Virus record (IMG/VR): IMGVR_UViG_3300032304_000555
Location: 1 to 26,294 of that record
From: a virus
Strand: one strand, 5' to 3'
DNA length: 26,294 bases
Below are positions 1-6,259 of this stretch, piece by piece. The notes beneath the pieces were generated by a model. That model did no database searches. It saw only the letters and a program-made list of their open reading frames with translations, and was not told where the DNA came from. Within the stretch, counting starts at the first letter, position 1. Each line of letters opens with the position of its first letter. The position numbers were made by a program, and so were the translations under genes.

Positions 1-2
1 CC

Positions 3-1307
3 TTCCTTTTAGGGGATTACTTTCACGACCGAAATGATAGGTTGGTGTACGAACTTATTGACGAGTATATCACTAAGTATAATCGAAGACCAACGAAAGA
101 AGCACTTCAGGTTAATCTGACATCTCGTGATGATGTGCTAGAAGATCAGTACGAAACCTGCAGTACGATTATCACTGATCTTAATGACGAAACCAAAAAT
201 GACATCGAATGGTTACTGGATTCTACAGAGAAGTTCTGTCAGGATAAGGCGATCTATAATGCCATCATGGAATCCATTAAGATCATGGATGACAAGACTG
301 GTAAGAAGTCTAAGGGTCAGATTCCAGAACTGTTGACGGATGCGCTTAGCATTACGTTTGATAGCTCTATCGGACATGACTACTTTGAGGATGCCGAGAA
401 GCGTTGGGAGTTCTATACCAATGTTGGCGAGAAACTTGTATTCTCGCTAGAGTTTCTGAATAAGATTACTAAGGGTGGTGTTAACCGAAAGACCCTAAAC
501 CTTCTTATGGCACCTACCGGTGTCGGTAAGAGCTTGATCATGTGTGACCTTGCTGCATCATTCTTGGAGCAAGGTAGAAATGTTCTGTACATCACACTTG
601 AAATGTCTGAAGAGAGAATTTCAGAACGTATCGATGCTAATCTGATTAATGTCGATATCGATGACATCCCAAATATGGCCAAGGACGTATTTCTGAAGAA
701 GGTTAACGCGGTCAAGGAAAAGACTGTCGGTAAACTTATCATTAAGGAATATCCTACGAGTGGTGCAGGTTCAGCTAACTTCAGACATCTGCTACAAGAG
801 CTAAAGTCCAAGAAAGGATTTGTTCCAGACGTAATCTTCATCGATTATATCAATATCTGTAACTCATCCAGATTGAAGGGTTCAGTCTCTGCTAACACTA
901 ATACTTACATCAAGGCTATTGCTGAAGAACTTAGAGGGTTAGCAGTAGAGTTTGATGTTGCTATGTTCACTGCTACTCAGGTAACTCGTGATGGCATGGA
1001 TACTAGTGACATCAATATTACTCAGACATCTGAATCTATTGGTCTAACTCACACGGTTGATATCATGCTAGCAGTTATGCAAACTGAAGAACTGGTCAGA
1101 TTGAACCAGTTTCTATTCAAGCAGCTTAAGAACCGATATGCAGATGCTAACAAGTGGAACAAGTTTACTATCGGGGTTGACAAAAATCGTATGAGGCTGT
1201 ATGATGTGGAAGGTAGTGCTCAGCATGATTTAGTATCTACTACACCAGCAGCTAACAATATGAAATCTAAAGAAAAATTCAAGAAGAAGTTTCAGGAGTT
1301 TAAATAA
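3..1307 (+). CDS. 41: Replicative DNA helicase, T4 gp41 / DnaB-like (5' partial)
   Basis: Hexameric 5'-3' helicase that unwinds the fork and, with the gp61 primase (also in this window), forms the T4-type primosome. The reading frame stays open to the left edge, and its first visible residues (FLLGDYFHDR) fit the gp41 N-terminal region, so the true start lies upstream. The RecA-type core shows Walker A APTGVGKS near 510-533, the following LYITLEMSEE strand typical of DnaB/gp41, and Walker B VIFIDY near 831-848. The segment around KAIAEELRGLAVEFDV and the TQV motif also match gp41. The Lys/Gln-rich tail is short. The stop overlaps the next start by one base. Family assignment is from remembered gp41 sequence and is secure. 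Confidence 0.95.
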   Translation, partial: FLLGDYFHDRNDRLVYELIDEYITKYNRRPTKEALQVNLTSRDDVLEDQYETCSTIITDLNDETKNDIEWLLDSTEKFCQDKAIYNAIMESIKIMDDKTGKKSKGQIPELLTDALSITFDSSIGHDYFEDAEKRWEFYTNVGEKLVFSLEFLNKITKGGVNRKTLNLLMAPTGVGKSLIMCDLAASFLEQGRNVLYITLEMSEERISERIDANLINVDIDDIPNMAKDVFLKKVNAVKEKTVGKLIIKEYPTSGAGSANFRHLLQELKSKKGFVPDVIFIDYINICNSSRLKGSVSANTNTYIKAIAEELRGLAVEFDVAMFTATQVTRDGMDTSDINITQTSESIGLTHTVDIMLAVMQTEELVRLNQFLFKQLKNRYADANKWNKFTIGVDKNRMRLYDVEGSAQHDLVSTTPAANNMKSKEKFKKKFQEFK

Positions 1308-1489
1308 TGGCAGAATATAGTTATGTTAAAGAGAATGGTGAGTTTCTAATCAAGGAACGTGCGACTGGGTATACTGTCAGGTACTTCTTTGATCTTGATC
1401 AAACTAAGAAGTTTATCAAGCATCTAAATTCGGGTGGTGCATTTGCTGGATGGACACCTAACTTCTTTCTAGTAGAAAGATATAAGTGA
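1307..1489 (+). CDS. Small protein of unknown function (60 aa)
   Basis: Starts in a TAATG overlap with the helicase stop, so it is probably translationally coupled. The product is a compact soluble protein rich in aromatic residues and Lys, without a membrane segment, cysteine pair or recognisable motif. It resembles the small unknown proteins that fill T4-like early operons. Its downstream end overlaps the next start. No function is proposed. Confidence 0.7.
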   Translation: MAEYSYVKENGEFLIKERATGYTVRYFFDLDQTKKFIKHLNSGGAFAGWTPNFFLVERYK

Positions 1490-1710
1490 TGTCGGATTAT
1501 GCTAGAGACGACGATTATATTGAACTTGGTAAAAGATATGATGAACTTTATGTGGATAAAGTTGCATTAAGTAGAAAAATGGATATAATTAATTGGTATT
1601 TAGAGTATATTAGCAAACATTATAAAGTAGATTCTAGACATCCGGGATATCATCTCATTCCAACTGAAACTTTTATGAAGTTGGTTCAATTGGGTATGGC
1701 CGATGACTGA
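1489..1710 (+). CDS. Small acidic protein of unknown function (73 aa)
   Basis: The ATG overlaps the previous TGA as TGATG, which favours it over the in-frame GTG one codon upstream. The N-terminus is rich in Asp and Tyr (ARDDDYIELGKRYDEL), probably helical, and the rest shows no motif I recognise. AAA lysine codons and A+T-rich third positions are commoner here than in the helicase, as in many accessory phage genes. Function unknown. Confidence 0.65.
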   Translation: MSDYARDDDYIELGKRYDELYVDKVALSRKMDIINWYLEYISKHYKVDSRHPGYHLIPTETFMKLVQLGMADD

Positions 1711-1724
1711 TGAAAATGGACTAA

Positions 1725-2081
1725 ATGCAATCGAGTCAGTTTTTAGTAGTTGACATATCTAAACGAATGGAGTATCCCATGGTTTATAAAATTGGTTATA
1801 TGTGGGTAGTAGAAATTTTGGGTGAGATGAGTGGTGAAGTTATTGAAAAAAATCACCAGTTTTCCTATGCAAAGGCTTGCAAGTTTGCTAAGAATCTTCA
1901 AAGCTTCAATATTGGTATAGTTCGAGATATATATGACGATGACGAGTGTTTATATGACCGTTCATGGGCATATATAGAAGATGGTGAGCTTCCAGAATAT
2001 TTTATCGATGAGTACGGTATTGAAGTAGCAAAGGTTCCACCAAGGTTCCATAAACAAATGAAGGATGATAGATATGGCTAA
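1725..2081 (+). CDS. Hypothetical protein (118 aa)
   Basis: An acidic soluble protein with no family I can name. It is mixed alpha/beta in character, with a strand-rich N-terminal half (MVYKIGYMWVVEIL) and an acidic C-terminal half. The start is uncertain: the first ATG has no clear Shine-Dalgarno, and Met15 or Met19 could also initiate. The end overlaps a short ORF by eight bases. Position in the early-type run suggests a host-modifying or accessory role, but nothing in the sequence shows one. Confidence 0.6.
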   Translation: MQSSQFLVVDISKRMEYPMVYKIGYMWVVEILGEMSGEVIEKNHQFSYAKACKFAKNLQSFNIGIVRDIYDDDECLYDRSWAYIEDGELPEYFIDEYGIEVAKVPPRFHKQMKDDRYG

Positions 2082-2215
2082 CGCGACTACAAAGACCGAG
2101 ACCAAGATTACTGGGGTTACGCTAGAACTAACTCCGATGGAGGCGTAATATGAGGTGGATGAACGATTCGGTCCAGAACACTATGAAAGATTGGCGGTAG
2201 ACGCTATCAATCGGG

Positions 2216-2243
2216 TTGACATAGTCTCCTCATTTGATATTAT
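2216..2243 (+). promoter_or_regulatory. Sigma70-like promoter nested in an inverted repeat
   Basis: A perfect -35 TTGACA (2216-2221) is followed after 16 bases by TATTAT (2238-2243). A start near 2250 would give a 20-nt leader to the small ORF at 2270. The left arm of a perfect inverted repeat lies between -35 and -10, and the -10 lies in the loop. The box pair has the same layout (TTGACA, 16, TATTAT) as the promoter at 2813. Confidence 0.7.
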
Positions 2244-2263
2244 AAGTACATCAAATGAGGAGA
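2225..2263 (+). promoter_or_regulatory. Perfect 13-bp inverted repeat, likely RBS-sequestering hairpin or operator
   Basis: TCTCCTCATTTGA (2225-2237) and TCAAATGAGGAGA (2251-2263) are exact reverse complements around a 13-base spacer. The right arm contains the Shine-Dalgarno GAGGAG for the ATG at 2270. In read-through RNA from upstream the arms would pair and hide the ribosome site. RNA started at the nested promoter would lack the left arm. As DNA it could also be an operator straddling the -10. Confidence 0.75.
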
Positions 2264-2269
2264 ACCGAA

Positions 2270-2380
2270 ATGAGAAATCCGATTGCCAAGTACTGCGGGC
2301 GTGTTAACAAGCCCAAAATTCACAAGCCCGCTAAAGGGCCGGGTTCATATACCCGTAAACCTAAATTTGGAGATAAATGA
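2270..2380 (+). CDS. Tiny basic protein (36 aa), ArfA-like C-terminal motif
   Basis: This 36-residue, strongly basic ORF starts with MRNPIAK and ends KGPGSYTRKPKFGDK. Its Shine-Dalgarno GAGGAGA lies seven bases upstream, in the right arm of the inverted repeat. The stop overlaps the next start as ATGA. The stretch K-G-x-G-S-Y-x-R-K-x-K-x-G matches, from memory, the ribosome-binding part of the rescue factor ArfA at 9 of 13 positions. ArfA is about twice as long and has an upstream helix not seen here. The RNP-x-AK start also resembles small basic phage proteins of unknown role. A ribosome-associated function is inference only. Confidence 0.6.
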   Translation: MRNPIAKYCGRVNKPKIHKPAKGPGSYTRKPKFGDK

Positions 2381-2757
2381 TGGAACATATTACATACCCT
2401 ACTGAGAAGCCAGTATTCGTGGTTAAAGCATGCGTCGAATATTGCGGTAGTGCTATGCAGAAGATACATCTGCAAGGAGACACTCTAGAAGAATTATATG
2501 AGGAAATGGCCAAATATAAGACTTATAATGAGACGAGCGAAGATTTTGTGGTAAGGTTTGAAAGAGAAATTCTTGAAGTAATTTCAAGCACTATGACTGA
2601 TGAAGCTAATCTTGAACACACCGAAGCTATGGAAGAATTTCGGAATCCGAAAGAACCTACGCCAGAAGAAGTTGAAGCAGTTGAAAGGAATATTCGTAGA
2701 GTTTTGGAGTATATGGAAAAGAGGGAGATTGAATATAAAAAGGATGGGATTTGGTAA
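2377..2757 (+). CDS. Hypothetical acidic protein (126 aa)
   Basis: Overlaps the preceding stop as ATGA with Shine-Dalgarno GGAG six bases from the first of two adjacent ATGs, so the two genes are coupled and share the hairpin-controlled promoter. The N-terminal 60 residues look strand-rich. The C-terminal half is Glu/Lys-rich and probably one or two long helices (EEVEAVERNIRRVLEYMEKRE). No cysteine motif of note and no family recognised. Confidence 0.65.
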   Translation: MMEHITYPTEKPVFVVKACVEYCGSAMQKIHLQGDTLEELYEEMAKYKTYNETSEDFVVRFEREILEVISSTMTDEANLEHTEAMEEFRNPKEPTPEEVEAVERNIRRVLEYMEKREIEYKKDGIW

Positions 2758-2812
2758 TGTACATAAACACTAATTTTAACGAGGTTCCTACATTAAAAAT
2801 TAAAATAATTAG

Positions 2813-2840
2813 TTGACATCATTTCGGATTATGTTATTAT
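2813..2840 (+). promoter_or_regulatory. Sigma70-like promoter
   Basis: A perfect TTGACA (2813-2818), a 16-base spacer and TATTAT (2835-2840) sit in an A+T-rich gap between genes. The predicted start near 2847 leaves a short leader with Shine-Dalgarno GGAG before the ATG at 2870. The architecture copies the promoter at 2216, suggesting a shared early promoter class read by host RNA polymerase. Confidence 0.75.
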
Positions 2841-2869
2841 AACTCATCAACTGATTTTGGAGAACGAAC

Positions 2870-3073
2870 ATGAACCGATTTGTAGTCCTTCTGGCGGCGG
2901 CTGAATATAACCAGAGCTTTATTGATCGTGAAGAAATTTTTTACGTTGTGACTAAGGGTCATAAGTTTGATGTTCTGTACAATGAATTGAACCGAGCAGA
3001 CAAGAACTACGTTGAGGCTAGCCTTGATCTTTTCGACACCATTAAGAACTTCGCTAGGGGAGCAGTTCGATGA
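2870..3073 (+). CDS. Small protein of unknown function (67 aa), tandem paralogue of next
   Basis: First gene behind the promoter at 2813, with Shine-Dalgarno GGAG nine bases upstream. Its C-terminal half (LNRADKNYVEASLDLFDTI) resembles the corresponding part of the next protein (LNRDDQEFVDNFLDTM): both have YN-x-L, then LNR-x-D, an aromatic-Val pair and a Leu/Phe-rich helix. This suggests a tandem duplication. The ATGA overlap implies coupled translation. Function unknown. Confidence 0.65.
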   Translation: MNRFVVLLAAAEYNQSFIDREEIFYVVTKGHKFDVLYNELNRADKNYVEASLDLFDTIKNFARGAVR

Positions 3074-3270
3074 ACAAGAAAATCACACAAACGCTTCACG
3101 CATATGTGGATTGGTCTACTGGATCATTTGCTGATAGAATTGGCGGACTTCAACGATATAATCGTTTGAGAGGATCATTAAATCGCGATGACCAAGAATT
3201 TGTTGACAACTTCCTTGATACCATGTATATTCTTGAGGATGGATTTTATCGAATGATTGGAGATTACTAA
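3070..3270 (+). CDS. Small protein of unknown function (66 aa), tandem paralogue of previous
   Basis: Begins in an ATGA overlap with its likely paralogue. The shared core is RYNRLRGSLNRDDQEFVDNF, predicted helical, followed by an acidic and aromatic tail. There is no membrane segment or metal motif. The similarity between neighbours is weak enough that it could be convergent, but order and length support duplication. Confidence 0.6.
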   Translation: MNKKITQTLHAYVDWSTGSFADRIGGLQRYNRLRGSLNRDDQEFVDNFLDTMYILEDGFYRMIGDY

Positions 3271-3271
3271 A

Positions 3272-3448
3272 ATGGCACATGAAGCTGAGTTTAATAACAT
3301 GGAAAAGCTGTTCGTTCGTTCGATCCAGCAATTTCCTCCTCGTGAACATTTCCTAGTTCGCGCAACTAAGATTACTGCAAAGTATGTTACGATTGCTGCA
3401 TGTCTGGGGGTTGCGGTCATGGGTCTAACGGTATGGTTGGGGCAGTAA
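3272..3448 (+). CDS. Small single-pass membrane protein (58 aa)
   Basis: The ATG at 3272 is chosen over an upstream TTG because GGAG (3259-3262) is nine bases ahead of it. About 37 mostly polar N-terminal residues precede one hydrophobic helix near the C-terminus (YVTIAACLGVAVMGLTVWLG). That predicts an N-in or tail-anchored inner-membrane peptide. Early phage membrane peptides of this size often act on host envelope functions, but nothing here identifies a target. Confidence 0.65.
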   Translation: MAHEAEFNNMEKLFVRSIQQFPPREHFLVRATKITAKYVTIAACLGVAVMGLTVWLGQ

Positions 3449-3449
3449 G

Positions 3450-3806
3450 ATGACTGAAGTTCTTGATGTAGATGACACGGTATGGCTCAATCCAGCTAAG
3501 GTGGCTAAAGTCTTTGGTCCATATGCTGATCGACCAGACGAGGAAGTTTGGTATGAAGTAGACTGGCACATTATGAATGACATGTATATGAGCGTCAGAC
3601 TCCCCGCTAGCCAAATTCATCACTATGAGCGTACTTCTGAACCAAAACTGAAAATTGGTGAAAAGGCTATCTGGGTAAGTCACACCGAAGGTGAGGATGA
3701 CGAAGAGGTTATCGTGAATTATATCGGACTATCTGAAGCTGTAGTCCAAAGTGCAAATCTTAGAGAATATTTCGTCGAGCTTAAAAATCTGAAGGCGGTG
3801 AGGTAA
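3450..3806 (+). CDS. Hypothetical acidic protein (118 aa)
   Basis: Follows the membrane peptide with one base between stop and start. The product is acidic and Trp-containing, with alternating hydrophobic residues suggesting a small beta-rich fold (DDTVWLN, EEVWYEVDW, KAIWVSHTEG). The two halves have similar spacing of W/V-rich strands, so an internal duplication is possible but not convincing by eye. I do not recognise a family. Confidence 0.65.
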   Translation: MTEVLDVDDTVWLNPAKVAKVFGPYADRPDEEVWYEVDWHIMNDMYMSVRLPASQIHHYERTSEPKLKIGEKAIWVSHTEGEDDEEVIVNYIGLSEAVVQSANLREYFVELKNLKAVR

Positions 3807-3809
3807 TGG

Positions 3810-4496
3810 ATGAAACGTAAACTTACATATGCAATAGGTGACATTCATGGGCATCTCAATTCTCTAATACAGCTACTAGATCATATTGAGGCTCATCGTC
3901 AGTCTTGTGATGCAGAAGCCACTATTATCTGTGTAGGCGATTACGTTGATCGTGGCCCTAACAGTAAGGGTGTCATAGAACTCCTCATGAAGAAGCAATC
4001 AGAAAAGTTCATCTGTCTGATGGGTAACCATGAGAATATGTTTCTGAATGCTATGGTTGATGATAGAGATATGTCATACTACATCTACCCGGATAATGGT
4101 GGACATGAGACGCTGAAAAGCTACGACTTTGCAGTTGACCCAGATCACCTACTATGGTTATCTGGGTTACCATTCATGCATCAAGATGAGCATCGCGTCT
4201 ACGTCCATGCGGGAATCGATCCATGGGTAGAACTGAAGGACCAACAGCCTGAAGTTTGTATGTGGATCAGAGATAAATTTTTACGTGCAGATGGTACTTC
4301 GTTCCAAAAGCATGTGGTCCATGGTCATACTCCGTACCATCATGGTAAGCAGGATTTCATTAAGCCCGAACTTCTACCACATAGAACAAATTTAGATACT
4401 GGAGTTTGTTTTGGTGGACTATTGACCGCCGCAGTATTCGATGATACTATTCCAAATGGACCAATCACTTACTTTCAAGTTGCAGGAGATTTATAA
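3810..4496 (+). CDS. PPP-type metallophosphatase (lambda NinI-like Ser/Thr phosphatase)
   Basis: A two-metal phosphoesterase of the PPP superfamily, 228 aa, close in size to the lambda phosphatase. All signature motifs are visible in order: GDIHGH (residues 10-15), GDYVDRGP (43-50), GNHE (72-75), HAGID and HGHTP. These supply the metal-binding Asp, His and Asn residues, so the enzyme should be active. The substrate could be phosphoproteins or, as in bacterial ApaH/PrpE relatives, nucleotide polyphosphates; sequence alone does not decide. The next gene overlaps its stop by one base. Its place among early genes suggests modulation of host metabolism after infection. Confidence 0.9.
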   Translation: MKRKLTYAIGDIHGHLNSLIQLLDHIEAHRQSCDAEATIICVGDYVDRGPNSKGVIELLMKKQSEKFICLMGNHENMFLNAMVDDRDMSYYIYPDNGGHETLKSYDFAVDPDHLLWLSGLPFMHQDEHRVYVHAGIDPWVELKDQQPEVCMWIRDKFLRADGTSFQKHVVHGHTPYHHGKQDFIKPELLPHRTNLDTGVCFGGLLTAAVFDDTIPNGPITYFQVAGDL

Positions 4497-4735
4497 TGAG
4501 TTCTGATAAGCAGCTAAACTATGAAGAAACTGTCGTAGTTCAAAATACGGTTGAACTCTCACAAGAGATGCTTGATCTAGTTTTCCAACACGTACAGACA
4601 CAGGGATCAAATGATCCACACCTCACCCCTATGGTTGCTGCATCATTTGCATCTGCTATTGCAGTCCTTTCGGCACTGATCCCCGGTTTCCGTGAGACCT
4701 TTGATAAAATGATGGGAACTATCCCAAAGATGTAA
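4496..4735 (+). CDS. Hypothetical protein (79 aa)
   Basis: Coupled to the phosphatase by a TAATG overlap. An acidic N-terminal half (VQNTVELSQEMLDLVFQHV) is followed by a moderately hydrophobic Ala/Ser/Leu segment (MVAASFASAIAVLSALIPGF) that could be a weak membrane helix or a buried helix. There is no signal peptide. Function unknown; the coupling suggests co-expression with the phosphatase. Confidence 0.6.
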   Translation: MSSDKQLNYEETVVVQNTVELSQEMLDLVFQHVQTQGSNDPHLTPMVAASFASAIAVLSALIPGFRETFDKMMGTIPKM

Positions 4736-4743
4736 GAATTATG

Positions 4744-4772
4744 TTTACATCATTATAGGAATGCGGTATAGT
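4744..4772 (+). promoter_or_regulatory. Candidate sigma70-like promoter
   Basis: TTTACA (4744-4749), 17 bases, then TATAGT (4767-4772). If real, transcription would start near 4779. That is downstream of the first ATG of the deaminase-like gene and would leave Met7/Met8 at 4779/4782 almost leaderless. The promoter and the longer start compete, so confidence is modest. Confidence 0.4.
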
Positions 4773-5192
4773 ACTCCCATGATGACAAAACACGACAAAT
4801 ACTTCTCGATTATCTCTAAGGCAGCCGAAGCGGTTGCTCCTGTAGGTAAACAGCGATTGGCTTCCATTCTTGTTTATAAGAATGAAATCATCGCTATGGG
4901 ATATAATCAACGTAAGTCTCATCCGTTCCAGAAGAAATATGGAACGGATGAGCAGTGTATCTATTTGCATAGCGAAGTAGATTGTATTCGAAATGCTTTG
5001 CGAAGTGTGAGTCTGGACGTCCTGTCGAAATGCACCATGTATGTGTATCGCGCCAAGCATCCGGATTACCAACCAGATAAATATGTTGCTGGTCTAGCTA
5101 AGCCTTGTGCTGGTTGTCAGCGGTGTATTGCTCAGTTCGGCATCAAGAAGGTTTATTACTCGACTGATGACGGATCGTATGATATGTTGTAA
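4761..5192 (+). CDS. Cytidine/dCMP deaminase-fold zinc enzyme
   Basis: The zinc signature of the cytidine-deaminase superfamily is present: H70-S71-E72 (the His ligand and the proton-shuttling Glu) and P115-C116-A-G-C119 with the two Cys ligands. HSE replaces the usual HAE. The protein is 143 aa, about the size of phage dCMP deaminases. Such an enzyme would make dUMP, which the ThyX in this window turns into dTMP, and that context favours a dCMP or deoxycytidine substrate, though RNA-directed members of the fold cannot be excluded. The real start may be Met7 or Met8 (4779/4782), where the sequence MTKHDKYF looks like a natural N-terminus. Confidence 0.8.
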   Translation: MRYSTPMMTKHDKYFSIISKAAEAVAPVGKQRLASILVYKNEIIAMGYNQRKSHPFQKKYGTDEQCIYLHSEVDCIRNALRSVSLDVLSKCTMYVYRAKHPDYQPDKYVAGLAKPCAGCQRCIAQFGIKKVYYSTDDGSYDML

Positions 5193-5195
5193 TAT

Positions 5196-5270
5196 GCACC
5201 TGTAGTTCAGGGGAAGAACGGCTGACTCTTAATCAGCGCGTCACAGGTTCGATTCCTGTCAGGTGTACCA
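5196..5270 (+). tRNA. tRNA-Lys (anticodon CTT)
   Basis: The cloverleaf folds completely. The acceptor is GCACCTG with CAGGTGT (one G-U pair), and the D arm is GTTC/GAAC. The anticodon arm is GCTGA/TCAGC around the loop CTCTTAA, giving anticodon CTT (5228-5230). The T arm is ACAGG/CCTGT with loop TTCGATT, followed by a discriminator A and encoded CCA. It reads AAG, the lysine codon preferred by most genes here. It lies directly upstream of the homing endonuclease gene. Confidence 0.95.
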
Positions 5271-5315
5271 AACTTAACCATCATGTGGTAAAGATGATTC
5301 TAGAAACTGATATTT

Positions 5316-5323
5316 TATAAATA
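5316..5323 (+). promoter_or_regulatory. T4-type late promoter (TATAAATA)
   Basis: A perfect TATAAATA octamer, the sequence recognised by the T4 gp55 late sigma factor, stands 29 bases before the homing endonuclease ATG in a non-coding gap. A start near 5330 gives a short leader with AAGGAG. A weak 6-bp pairing (TATATC with GATATA) flanks that Shine-Dalgarno. Confidence 0.75.
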
Positions 5324-5352
5324 GTTATATCAAACCTTCAAGGAGATATAGC

Positions 5353-6258
5353 ATGATTTATGAATGTCTAGAGTGCAATAAATCACTCAATAAACTGAGT
5401 CAACATCTTAAGTATATCCATCAAATGAGTGGCATAGACTATTACAATAAACACTTTGGGATAAAACACTGCTTAAATTGCGATAATATTCCTACATTCC
5501 GTGGTGTTACTATAGGATATTTAACTTACTGTTGTATAGAGTGTCGAGATTCACACAATAAAGCAAGCGGAAAGTTAAAGGGAGTCAATAGCGGAAAGAA
5601 GCAATCAACTGAAACTATACAAAAAAGAATTGCGAATACTGATCAAAGTAGAAAGGAAAATACAAAGCAAAATACCATGTTGGCGAGATATGGTAAGAAA
5701 TTTCATTGTTTTAATCCAGAATCTAGAAGTAAAAGAGTATCTGATTCACTTTCAGGTAAATCTCATACCAAAGAACACCACATAAAGGTAATTGAGTCGA
5801 AAAGGAAAAATAATACATTATTTCACTCAGAATCTACTAAACAGAAGATAAAAAATTCTATTAATATTTTGTATCAGTCAGATGATCCTCCAATGACATT
5901 GAGTAAATTTGGGGCCGGAAATAAACATCACCATGGCTACTACAATAATTTTTACTTCAGGTCAAGTTGGGAATTGTTCTTCATAAAATATTGTCAGGAT
6001 AACGGTATAGAAATTATCTCTGCTGAATCCAAAGAATACCGAGTTAGATATGTTGACAATGAGAAACAAAGGTATTATTATCCAGATTATTATCTTCCGC
6101 GTTATGACATGATAGTAGAAATAAAACCAAAAAGTAGACTCGATGACAGTATCATTAAATTGAAAGCCGATGCTGCTAAATGCGTCTACAAAAACTATAA
6201 AATAATAACAGAAGATGAATTAGCCAATTTAGACGACTTTTTTAGAACTGGAGATTAA
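5353..6258 (+). CDS. Free-standing homing endonuclease, zinc-finger / NUMOD3 / PD-(D/E)XK-like
   Basis: A 301-aa mobile endonuclease. The N-terminus has a zinc-finger-like C5-x2-C8 followed by His residues, and a second Cys cluster (HCLNCDN and CCIEC). The middle holds at least two NUMOD3-like DNA-binding helices (SGKSHTKEHHIKVIESKR; FHSESTKQKIKNS). The C-terminal nuclease region runs from YFRSSWELFFIKYC to YYPDYYLPRYDMIVEIKPK, with the Asp and E-x-K spacing of Vsr/PD-(D/E)XK-type homing nucleases. The Shine-Dalgarno AAGGAG lies seven bases ahead of the ATG. Lysine is mostly AAA, unlike neighbours that prefer AAG, a sign of recent transfer. It sits between the tRNA and a conserved gene whose start it abuts. 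Confidence 0.85.
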   Translation: MIYECLECNKSLNKLSQHLKYIHQMSGIDYYNKHFGIKHCLNCDNIPTFRGVTIGYLTYCCIECRDSHNKASGKLKGVNSGKKQSTETIQKRIANTDQSRKENTKQNTMLARYGKKFHCFNPESRSKRVSDSLSGKSHTKEHHIKVIESKRKNNTLFHSESTKQKIKNSINILYQSDDPPMTLSKFGAGNKHHHGYYNNFYFRSSWELFFIKYCQDNGIEIISAESKEYRVRYVDNEKQRYYYPDYYLPRYDMIVEIKPKSRLDDSIIKLKADAAKCVYKNYKIITEDELANLDDFFRTGD

Positions 6259-6259
6259 G

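Larger units (their letters stand above)
2074..2307 (+). pseudogene. Possible interrupted small gene (in-frame TAA at 2146)
   Basis: An ATG at 2074 opens 24 codons ending GVTLELTPMEA and then an ochre stop. The same frame continues immediately as YEVDERFGPEHYERLAVDAINRV, which reads like ordinary protein, and stays open to 2307. This looks like one small gene broken by a nonsense change. Alternatively the first 24 codons may be a genuine micro-ORF and the rest chance. The distal part overlaps a promoter and an inverted repeat, so only the portion to about 2220 is likely to have been coding. Confidence 0.3.

Noticed and set aside
413-841. Open frame on the minus strand opposite the helicase
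   Set aside because: Lies wholly inside a clear gp41 gene and encodes no recognisable protein. All other minus-strand frames are likewise shadows of + strand genes.
4729-4751. 7-bp inverted repeat (GATGTAA/TTACATC) after the 79-aa gene
   Set aside because: Weak A+T-rich stem without a U-tract; not a convincing terminator and does not hide a ribosome site.
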